This document shows, in pieces, positions 17,094 through 23,725 of a DNA stretch of 40,115 nucleotides. Source of the DNA: Natrinema pallidum DSM 3751 (GTDB lineage: Archaea; Halobacteriota; Halobacteria; Halobacteriales; Natrialbaceae); assembly GCF_000337615.1 (NCBI RefSeq), contig NZ_AOII01000088.1, positions 173,966 to 214,080 on the forward strand, in the 5' to 3' direction. Position numbers and translations under genes: made by a program. Numbering within the stretch: the first letter of the stretch is position 1; each line of letters starts with the position of its first letter. A model generated the notes under the pieces. The model saw only the letters and a program-made list of their open reading frames with translations, had not been told where the DNA came from and ran no database searches.

Positions 17094-18428
17094 ATGCCCG
17101 ACCCCGCGCGCGATCCGGTCTATTACGTGATCAGTGACCTCCACATCGGCGGGGACGAGCAACTCGGACAGGTCGACTTTCTGGCGGAGTTGCTCGCCTT
17201 CCTCGAGCGGTTGGAACGGACCGACGAGAACGCCGAGCTGATCATCAATGGTGACGCGTTCGGTCTCTGGGAGTTCACCGAACTCGAGGGCGTAGAGAAG
17301 TTCGACGTGCTGGTCGAAACGTATCCGGAGCTGTTCGAACAGCTCCGCGCGACCGGCGAGTCGGTCCCGATCACGCTGCTCCCGGGGAACCACGACCACG
17401 AACTTGCCGCACACGAGGAGTACGTCGACCGGCTCGCCGAGTACAACGTCGTCCTCCTTCAGGCGGAGTCGTTCACCCGCCCGGTCGGCGACCGAACGAT
17501 CTGGTTCGAACACGGCCACCAGCAGGACCCCAACAACCGGATCGAGGACTTCGGCAATCCGCACGCGACACCGCTGGGGTACTTCTACAACACACACGTG
17601 ACGAGTCGGGCCGGGAAGCTGTCCGAGCGGGGCCGATACAACTGGTTGAAAGACGTCCAGGCGGTAACGCCCACCGAGAGACTGCCGAAGTGGCTCGTCT
17701 CGAAGTACTTCTATCGCGAAATGAACCCCGTTCTTCGGTACGCGACGATCCCGTTCCTGTTTCTGTTCAATCTCAGTGTTCTTCTCGTGGTTCTTGCGGG
17801 GCTCGATCTGGCCGGCGTCTGGCGGTTGCCGGTCGAGACGTCGGACCGGTTCCTCGCTCAGTTCGGCCTGGCCGGGGAGACCGTTCACTTGCTCCTCGTG
17901 GTCAACGTGGCGATCGCCGGGCTGCTATTGCTCGTCGGCATACCGCTGTTCGTCTTCCTCCGCGATCTCAGGCAGACGATCAACCGTTTCGGCGTCGTCG
18001 AAACGGATCTCACGGTCGACCCCGAAGAGCCGTACAAGGACGCTGCCCGCCGAGTCTTCGATGAGCGACCGGAGACGGCGGTTTTTTGCTACGGACACAC
18101 CCACCGACCGACGGAGATCGAACTCGACGGCAGGCTGCTCGTCAACACCGGGACGTGGTTGAAGCGGCTCCACCGGCGAGACGTCATCGCCGGTCGGTTG
18201 CCGCCGGTCTTCTACCCGTCCTATCAGCTGTGTGTGGTCCGGATCGCAGCCGGTGACGAGGGCGTCACGATCGAGTACGAGGAAATCGAGAAATCGAGTC
18301 CGGTCGCCGAAGAACTCACACTCACCGAGCGACTGCTCACCCTGGGTCGGGAACCGTCTCCCGAACTCCCTGACAGAACGGTCGTCACGGACGAGACGGA
18401 AGCTGCCACCCTCGAGACGGCGGAGTGA
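17094..18428 (+). CDS. Membrane-embedded calcineurin-like metallophosphoesterase
   Basis: The 444-aa protein carries all motifs of binuclear metallophosphoesterases: SDLHIGG (residues 14-20), NGDAFG (52-57), GNHDHE (98-103), FEHGHQ (138-143) and GHTH (334-337). Two hydrophobic helices, about residues 217-242 and 264-289, lie between GHQ and GHTH, so a membrane hairpin interrupts the catalytic domain. With an even number of crossings both halves would be on the same, presumably cytoplasmic, side. The substrate is unknown; candidates are nucleotides or lipid-linked pyrophosphates such as the UDP-diacylglucosamine type. An acidic tail (about 400-444) has no motif. The gene is monocistronic, and the neighbouring pseudogene is convergent. 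Confidence 0.87.
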   Translation: MPDPARDPVYYVISDLHIGGDEQLGQVDFLAELLAFLERLERTDENAELIINGDAFGLWEFTELEGVEKFDVLVETYPELFEQLRATGESVPITLLPGNHDHELAAHEEYVDRLAEYNVVLLQAESFTRPVGDRTIWFEHGHQQDPNNRIEDFGNPHATPLGYFYNTHVTSRAGKLSERGRYNWLKDVQAVTPTERLPKWLVSKYFYREMNPVLRYATIPFLFLFNLSVLLVVLAGLDLAGVWRLPVETSDRFLAQFGLAGETVHLLLVVNVAIAGLLLLVGIPLFVFLRDLRQTINRFGVVETDLTVDPEEPYKDAARRVFDERPETAVFCYGHTHRPTEIELDGRLLVNTGTWLKRLHRRDVIAGRLPPVFYPSYQLCVVRIAAGDEGVTIEYEEIEKSSPVAEELTLTERLLTLGREPSPELPDRTVVTDETEAATLETAE

Positions 18429-18510
18429 TGGATCGTCGCTGGAATCGAACCGTCATCCACACCTAACCCGTTCCGAGGGGATCCGTATTCGACACCGTGG
18501 ACGGATCGAG

Positions 18511-19158
18511 TCACCGTCCCCGTTCGTTCGAGTCGGCCCGATCTCCGTCCGCGACAGCCGCGACGGACTCAAGCAACAGGCGCGACCCCAACTTGATCTC
18601 CCGCTCGGTCACGTCGAGCGGCGGCAGCAATCGCAGCGTCTTGTGGCCACAGCCGAGCGTCAGGGGCCCCGCCGGAACGCCGTCTCGAGGACCGCATCGC
18701 GGCGTTCTTTCGTATCGAACTCGACGGCCAGCATCAGTCCGCGGCCGCGGACCTCGACGGCACCGGGCACGTCGCCGTCGGCAATCGCGTCCTCGAGTCG
18801 CCGTCGCAACTGCGCGCCGCGCTCGCGGACGTTCGCGAGCAGGCCGTCCTCGTGGATCGCGTCGATCGTCAGGACGCCTTGCATCGCACCGAGGAGATCG
18901 CCCGCGCCCCACGTGGAGGAGAGCCGCCCCCGTTCCGCCGAAAAGTTCTCCCAGCGCGACACCGTGGCTCGTGAAATCGAGCAAGACGTTGCCGTCGATG
19001 TCGGTACAGAAGGGACCGATCACCTCGCGGCTGGCGTCCCAGACGAACTCGTAAACGTACGTACTCGGGGCGGCGAACCAGTGGTGGTAGTCGACCCACT
19101 CGCGGGCCCGCTGGCCGGGGAAGTCGTCGACCCTGGGCTCGACCGTATCGCGGTCCAT
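18511..19158 (-). pseudogene. Class III aminotransferase (4-aminobutyrate type) with internal deletion and frameshift
   Basis: The first about 65 codons (from ATG 19158: 'MDRDTVEPRVDDFPG', 'HHWFAAPSTYVYEFVWDA', 'TDIDGNVLLDFTSHG') are the N-terminus of a haloarchaeal GabT-like class III aminotransferase. At about 18962 the sequence jumps to the C-terminal part in another frame ('RWENFSAERGRLSSTWGAGD', 'GLMLAVEFDTKERRDAV'). Near 18665, at a GGGGCCCC run, a second frame change leads to 'LTLGCGHKTLRLLPPLDVTE'. About 650 bases remain, against about 1,350 for a full gene, and the PLP-binding core with its lysine is missing. It cannot be an active transaminase. It converges with the metallophosphoesterase gene and lies downstream of the MgtC-like gene on the same strand. 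Confidence 0.85.
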
Positions 19159-19242
19159 AGGGTATGTTAGCACGCCGAAGCCATGTAGGCGACGCCGGCT
19201 CTCGAATTCCGAACGATGGCCGGACGACGACCGAGTCGGCCC

Positions 19243-20541
19243 CTAGACGACGAGCAGGGCGGACGCGAGCGCCCCACCCACGAGCAGCACGGTGCTGTAG
19301 GCCGCGACCTGGTTCCGGAAGCCGTCGTTCGTCGAGGTCGAAGCCAGCAGTGCTTTGACCACGATGCTCGAGACGGTCGCGAGCAGGATGGCGATCGTCG
19401 CCTCGGCGGGCCCGAGCTGGCCGCCCCGGTAGAGGACGACCGCCGAAGTGGTTGCGCCGGCGCTCGAGACGAAGCCGCTGGCGACGGCGGTCGCGTAGAA
19501 GCCGAGCGTCCCGAACCACGTCTCGGCCAGCGACCCGAACACGAGGACGACGAGGAAGACGGCCCCGAACGCGAGGGCGTTCTTCAGCGAAAACGGGCTC
19601 TCGAGATCCATCGGACCGGATTCGGTCCAGTCGGCGGTGAGTGCAGCGACGGCGAATGCGAGCAGGATGACGGTCCCGAGCGGGACGATCGCCTCGACGA
19701 GGATATCCGTCTCCCCGCCCGCGGTGAAGCCGACCGCGATCGCCAGATTCCGGGCAGCCATGGCGGCGTTCGCGAGCAGGATCGCCGCGACGGCATACGA
19801 GGACGCGTCGGGCCGCTGGTTGACGTGATCGAGCATCGTTCCGACGACGGCCGTCGAAGAGGCGAGTCCGCCGAAAAAGCCGGTGATCGCGATACCACGA
19901 CCGCCGTAGGTGGAGACGATCGCGTAGTTGACGATCCCGATCCCCGCGACGGCAACGACCATCAGCCAGATGACCTGTGGCTCGAGCGGGATGGTAAGCC
20001 CCGCGATTTCGGGCTCGTAGGTGGCCGGAAGCACCGGATAGATGACGAACGCGAGGATGGCGAACTCCGTGGTCGAGCGCATCTCCTCGCGGGAGAGTCC
20101 CCAGGCGAACTCGTGGAGTTCCCGTTTTAACACCAACAGGAGCGAGGAGAGGACGGCGACGGTGACGCCTTCGAGGATGAATCCGGCGGCAACCAGGACA
20201 CCGACGCCGTAGGCGACGAGCATCGAAACGGAGGTCGTCAGCGACAGTCCCGTCTCCGCGGGGTCGTCCTGCATGAGTCCCTGGACCGCGAGCAAGATTC
20301 CTTGGACGATCACTAAAACGCCGCCCAACGGGAGCAGACTCTCGCCGACCCCACCCTCACGTACGAGCACGGTAAAGACCGCACCGAGCAGACTGATCAG
20401 CGAGAACGTCCGGATGCCGGCCGATTTCTGTGACCACTCGCGCTCGAGTCCGAGGAACATCCCCAGCGCGCCCGCGAGGGCCATCCGAACGACCGTCTCC
20501 TCGAGGGGCGCATCCGCGACCTGTAGCGCAACCTCGTTCAC
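19243..20541 (-). CDS. MgtC/SapB-DUF4010 family membrane protein
   Basis: The 432-aa integral membrane protein has about 12 hydrophobic helices. The N-terminal 130 residues form an MgtC/SapB-like domain with the signature 'ALGMFLGLEREWSQKSAGIRTFSLISLLGA'. The second half is the DUF4010 domain, with 'GFFGGLASSTAVVGTMLD' and 'GFVSSAGATTSAVVLYRGG', two internally similar glycine/serine-rich loops. Proteins of this architecture are predicted transporters or regulators of ion homeostasis. No substrate has been established. The start at 20541 puts the first helix at residue 16. The PadR regulator lies 108 bases upstream on the same strand and may control it. Confidence 0.9.
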   Translation of the reverse strand: MNEVALQVADAPLEETVVRMALAGALGMFLGLEREWSQKSAGIRTFSLISLLGAVFTVLVREGGVGESLLPLGGVLVIVQGILLAVQGLMQDDPAETGLSLTTSVSMLVAYGVGVLVAAGFILEGVTVAVLSSLLLVLKRELHEFAWGLSREEMRSTTEFAILAFVIYPVLPATYEPEIAGLTIPLEPQVIWLMVVAVAGIGIVNYAIVSTYGGRGIAITGFFGGLASSTAVVGTMLDHVNQRPDASSYAVAAILLANAAMAARNLAIAVGFTAGGETDILVEAIVPLGTVILLAFAVAALTADWTESGPMDLESPFSLKNALAFGAVFLVVLVFGSLAETWFGTLGFYATAVASGFVSSAGATTSAVVLYRGGQLGPAEATIAILLATVSSIVVKALLASTSTNDGFRNQVAAYSTVLLVGGALASALLVV

Positions 20542-20649
20542 TGCCGAACGTTCGCCACGACCACGGATAAGCGACCCGCCGGGAACGGCGGACCGACAGT
20601 CGTGACTCCTGGGCGTCCAGCGGCGGAAGCGACCGGGGTCCGGGACCCG

Positions 20650-20925
20650 CTACAGGTCGACGTACTGGCTCTCCCACTCACGGCGCGCCTCGAGTTCGCG
20701 GCGGCCGCGGCGAGTGAGCGTATAAAAGTTCGTTCGACGATCCCGGCGGCCCTTTTCGATGAGGCCCTTGTCGACGAGCGTATCGAGGTTGGGATAGAGC
20801 CGTCCGTGGTGGATCTCCTTTTCGTAGTACTGTTCGAGTTCCTCCTTGATCGCCAGGCCGTGTGGCTCGTCCTCGCCAGCGATGACGTAGAGCAAGTCAC
20901 GCTGGAATCCTGTCAGGTCGTACAT
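20650..20925 (-). CDS. PadR family winged-helix regulator
   Basis: The 91-aa DNA-binding protein is a minimal PadR domain. It has the family opening 'LTGFQRDLLYVIAGEDEPHGLAIKEELE', the recognition-helix region 'EIHHGRLYPNLDTLVDKGLI' and the wing 'RDRRTNFYTLTRRGRREL'. The C-terminal dimerisation helix is short, as in haloarchaeal PadR/PhiH-repressor-like proteins. PadR repressors commonly control themselves and an adjacent transporter gene. Here the adjacent gene on the same strand is the DUF4010 membrane protein, and a 15-nt dyad sits directly before the start codon. The ATG at 20925 gives the canonical N-terminus. Confidence 0.9.
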   Translation of the reverse strand: MYDLTGFQRDLLYVIAGEDEPHGLAIKEELEQYYEKEIHHGRLYPNLDTLVDKGLIEKGRRDRRTNFYTLTRRGRRELEARREWESQYVDL

Positions 20926-20931
20926 TGGGAA

Positions 20932-20946
20932 AGTACCAATCGTACT
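20932..20946. promoter_or_regulatory. Dyad AGTAC-N5-GTACT before padR
   Basis: The perfect 5-bp arms AGTAC and GTACT with a 5-base spacer begin 7 bases upstream of the padR start codon. The position, over the expected transcription start of a leaderless gene, fits an autoregulatory operator. Confidence 0.45.
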
Positions 20947-21214
20947 TACTGTCGAATTTTAATAAGGCTATCGGGTTGTTTCGATCGAAAGGGGGCTATT
21001 ACCAGCGAGAGGACGCGTTTTCAGTATCGGCGATCCATAACACCCATGACGAATCGTCTGCGGAACCACACATAATGCGCGGTTCATGTTTACAGTTCGT
21101 GAGTTACGTTCCGGGATAATTATACGTAACGACCGCGCCACCACGGGCTCGTATCGGTCCGGAATAACGGACAGCGCCGATGCTATGTCGATTCGATATC
21201 GAAACAGGAAAGCA

Positions 21215-21300
21215 GATCGCGTGACGGAAAAATGTCACGCGATCGCTTGCCGCCCTGAATTGGTCCCCGCTGACGCTTCGGCCCTCCAAGCGAAGCGTCA
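21215..21300 (-). ncRNA. Candidate small RNA with two stem-loops
   Basis: On the minus strand, a perfect 10-bp stem (arms TGACGCTTCG and CGAAGCGTCA, 10-base loop, 21271-21300) is followed after 26 bases by a perfect 11-bp stem (arms GATCGCGTGAC and GTCACGCGATC, 8-base loop, 21215-21244). A CATTTAAGT TATA-like sequence at 21323-21331 predicts a start near 21300, at the first base of the first stem. A pyrimidine-rich tract (TGCTTTCCTGTTTC) follows the second stem and could end transcription. No homology to a known RNA class is recognised. It could also be the 5' leader of the small gene at 21377-21523 if transcribed the other way, or a mobile-element relic. Confidence 0.3.
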
Positions 21301-21322
21301 CCAGAAAGGTTCTGCCGAGTGT

Positions 21323-21331
21323 ACTTAAATG
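21323..21331 (-). promoter_or_regulatory. TATA-like element for the hairpin RNA
   Basis: CATTTAAGT on the minus strand is centred about 27 nt upstream of the first stem of the candidate RNA. Confidence 0.3.
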
Positions 21332-21376
21332 TAACGACACTGGTCAGGACGGCGCTCCCGTCGCGCGTCGCCGTGG

Positions 21377-21523
21377 TCACATGTGTTCTTCCTCGAGCAC
21401 CCAGCCGATCGCGCGCTTGTAGTAGGTAAACATCTCCTCGACGCCGTCGTGGCGCATCTCGTCGCTCTCGAGGTGGTCTTTGAGGAACTCGTACTGCTCG
21501 CGGATTTCGTCTTCGTCACGCAT
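21377..21523 (-). CDS. Small acidic helical protein (48 aa), conserved-looking
   Basis: The 48-aa protein opens MRDEDEIREQYEFLKDHLES and contains 'GVEEMFTYYKRAIGWVLEEE'. It is highly charged and predicted fully helical, resembling small conserved haloarchaeal proteins of unknown function. Codon use (strong G/C at third positions) matches the genome, whereas the flanking DNA does not, which supports it as a real gene. The ATG at 21523 is the natural start; frames further upstream read into unlikely basic sequence. No motif, metal site or membrane segment is present. It is isolated, with hairpin-containing DNA downstream. Confidence 0.7.
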   Translation of the reverse strand: MRDEDEIREQYEFLKDHLESDEMRHDGVEEMFTYYKRAIGWVLEEEHM

Positions 21524-21913
21524 ACCCGTGACTTCCGAGCGGACGGGGAAAAAAGCCGCTACGCCGAGCCGACATCGTGCCGTTTCCCGGTTCGGGGCTC
21601 GCACTCGAGCGGACGGCGACCTGCTGCCCGGCCACACGCGCGTGGACGAATAATGCGGGTAACTCCACACAACGGGCATCGGACCGTCGTTGTCGCCGGA
21701 TTCCGCACTGCGTTCGCCGCGTCGTTTCAGGACGGAAGGACGCACTTTCCATCACGAAACGATCCGAAACGGGCGGCCGCTCTCAGATGGCAAGCGCTCG
21801 GCGTGCAGCGTCGATCACCTCGACTCTCGCGTCGAAAACGGAATCGCCGTCAGTTGTGAGCGAGACGATCGAAACCGATGGGGCACGGCCCTGGTCGGGC
21901 CCGACGGAACCGG
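21524..21913. other. Intergenic region, no gene seen
   Basis: These 390 bases contain only frames with random-looking translations. A six-A run at 21549-21554 (T-tract on the minus strand), about 28 nt before the 48-aa gene, may be part of its promoter. Confidence 0.45.
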
Positions 21914-22525
21914 TTACGAACTGTTCTCGGCGTCGCTCTCGTTGCTCTCGTTACCGCCGGTGTCGCCGTCGCCGAACGTCAGCGTGACCTCCTCGTCGCC
22001 GCCGTCGATTTCGACATCCGATTCGGTCTCGTCGCCCTCGTATTCGGCGCTGACGGTGTAGGAACCGTCCTCGAGGTCCTCGAATTCGACCCCACCGTCC
22101 CCGTCGGTCTCGTCCTCCATCGGGAAACTCTCCTCGCCGCCGTCGGTCGTGGTCTCGTTGTCGGACTCGTTGTCCATCTCGCCGTCCGACACGTTGTCCG
22201 TCCCGTCGTCGGTCATCGTCTCGTTGTCCGAGACGTTATCGGACTCGTTGTCCATCTCGTCGTCCGATGACCCGCCCATGCCCGCTTCCTCGAGAGTGAC
22301 GGTCGCGCCTTCGACCGCTCCGTCGGCGTCCTCGACCATGACGGTCAGCGTATACGTCCCGTCGCCGGTTCCCCCGTCCTCGCTCTCGTTTTCATCGTCG
22401 GTCGTGTTGTTCTCGTCGTCCGTCTCGTTGCCGCCGGGGCCGCTGTCTGCACACCCGGCAAGTGCGAGCGCGCTTGCTGTTCCTGCTGCGGTCACGAACG
22501 TTCGCCGGTTCAGTCTCCGGGACAT
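21914..22525 (-). CDS. Tat lipoprotein with acidic Asn/Ser/Asp repeats and a carboxypeptidase-regulatory-like domain
   Basis: The 203-aa precursor starts MSRRLNRRTFVTAAGTASAL with a twin-arginine motif (NRRTFV) and lipobox LAGC, lipid-anchored at Cys25. An acidic linker is followed by 'YTLTVMVEDADGAVEGATVTLE', the opening strand pair of a carboxypeptidase-regulatory or SpaA-like beta-sandwich. The domain is then interrupted by a low-complexity block built from DEMDNESDN-like units repeating with a 26-residue period. It resumes with 'GGVEFEDLEDGSYTVSAEYEG', the typical closing strands. It is presumably surface-exposed and heavily acidic, with many N-x-S/T sites that could be N-glycosylated. 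The function is unknown. Confidence 0.82.
   Translation of the reverse strand: MSRRLNRRTFVTAAGTASALALAGCADSGPGGNETDDENNTTDDENESEDGGTGDGTYTLTVMVEDADGAVEGATVTLEEAGMGGSSDDEMDNESDNVSDNETMTDDGTDNVSDGEMDNESDNETTTDGGEESFPMEDETDGDGGVEFEDLEDGSYTVSAEYEGDETESDVEIDGGDEEVTLTFGDGDTGGNESNESDAENSS
22161..22259. repeat. 78-nt-period repeat inside lipoprotein gene
   Basis: A 21-nt block starting TCGGACTCGTTG occurs at 22161-22181 and again, identically, at 22239-22259. The spacing is 78 nt (26 codons). It encodes the repeated EMDNESDN units, and related partial copies lie between. Length variation by slippage or recombination is likely. Confidence 0.7.
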
Positions 22526-22779
22526 ATATTCGGGTTGGACGTTCCGGTTGGTTTTGATGTGGCCTGCAGGTGCTGCCCGTTAATGACCTATTGAACGATG
22601 CCCACCGATCGATGATCCTCCTCGTATGCGTACCATCAACGGGGCCGAAGTGTCACGGGAAGTGATGAAACAGGGACGACACGATGGGTTCGACCGGCCC
22701 ATCGAACCGAGCACGCGCCCTCGCTGCCCGGTCGCGGCGGGTCGGTGGGACTTTTGCCGTTCCGACCGTATCCCCGCCC

Positions 22780-23526
22780 ATGAAAATCCGGGGCGAGCGC
22801 GAATGCAAGGCGTGTGGGACTCGGTGGTCGTACTACGAGACCGGCAGCGTCGGCTGTCCGGCCTGCGGGAGTCTCCGAAGCGTCGGCGTCGACGAACGGA
22901 CCGAACATACCGACCTGCAGGTCGCATTCGATCTCACCCCCGTTCGGAACGCGATCGACGAGACTGACCCCGACGAACTCGCCGAGCGGGCGCGCGACCG
23001 CTGTCGCGAGTACGTTCGCCGACGCGGGTTCGTCAACGCCGGCACCCTTCGGGACCTCGACGATACCTACCTCGCCGCGGGCGAACTCCTCCACGTCGGC
23101 GACATCGTCGCCCGCGAGATCCACCTCGAGGACCGCGACGAGCTGTACTTCCTCTCGCTGCTTCGCGACGCCGATCGGGGCGAGCGGCCGCCGGTCGAGG
23201 ACGTCCCGCGCTCGTTGCAGGCGGCCCGCGGGCTCGCGTACGCGACCGCCGTCCGCGAGTACCGCCGCGACATCAAAACGTGGGCCGCCGACCGCGATCT
23301 CGCCGCCGACGAACGGAGCGCCCTCGAGACGCTCGGCGAACACGTCACCCGCGTCCGGATGCTCGACGGCGACATCGAACCGGAGACCGCCGAACGGCTC
23401 GTCGAGGCGACCCGCGAGCTAGCACACGGCCTGCGCGGCGACGAGTTCGCGTTCACGCAGGCCCAGGAGCGTCTGGACGCCCTCGAGTTCGCCGACGGGG
23501 ACGCCGATGGCCGATTCGGAGGCTGA
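22780..23526 (+). CDS. Zinc-ribbon haloarchaeal protein
   Basis: The 248-aa protein has an N-terminal TFIIB-type zinc ribbon with C9, C12, C26 and C29 in 'RECKACGTRWSYYE' and 'SVGCPACGS'. An entirely helical, Arg/Asp/Glu-rich region follows ('LQVAFDLTPVRNAIDETDPD', 'REYVRRRGFVNAGTLRDLDD', 'LERLDALEFADG'-like end). I recognise it as a conserved haloarchaeal family of unknown function, not as a transcription factor B. The core and cyclin folds are absent. The ATG at 22780 is the first residue before the zinc ribbon. The frame is open 32 codons further up, but without halophilic composition. It is divergent from the lipoprotein gene. Confidence 0.82.
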   Translation: MKIRGERECKACGTRWSYYETGSVGCPACGSLRSVGVDERTEHTDLQVAFDLTPVRNAIDETDPDELAERARDRCREYVRRRGFVNAGTLRDLDDTYLAAGELLHVGDIVAREIHLEDRDELYFLSLLRDADRGERPPVEDVPRSLQAARGLAYATAVREYRRDIKTWAADRDLAADERSALETLGEHVTRVRMLDGDIEPETAERLVEATRELAHGLRGDEFAFTQAQERLDALEFADGDADGRFGG

Positions 23527-23725
23527 GCCGACGCCTCGAGCCGGCACCGGTGCCCCCGTCTCGGTCGTCGTAAATCTTGCATCACTTATACTCTCGATTG
23601 AATAGTGACTAATCGACGCACGGACCGCCCTGAATCGGTTCGGTTAGCGACGGGTTCGATACCGGCACGGCCGTCTCGAATCGGTCGTCCCACCGAACGT
23701 CCGCAGGGTGGCCGGGCCACCCACT

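Larger units (their letters stand above)
20947..21376. other. Intergenic region with candidate small RNA
   Basis: There is no credible protein-coding frame. The left third is AT-rich and probably holds the padR promoter. The right part holds two strong hairpins and a minus-strand TATA-like element, annotated separately. Confidence 0.5.

Noticed and set aside
18429-18510. Possible tRNA because of the GGAATCGAACC string
   Set aside because: It is not an exact T-arm, and no acceptor or anticodon stem can be drawn around it.
19216-20130. Plus-strand 304-aa frame across the DUF4010 gene
   Set aside because: Antisense shadow; Arg/Glu/Asp-rich with no motifs, whereas the minus strand encodes clear membrane helices.
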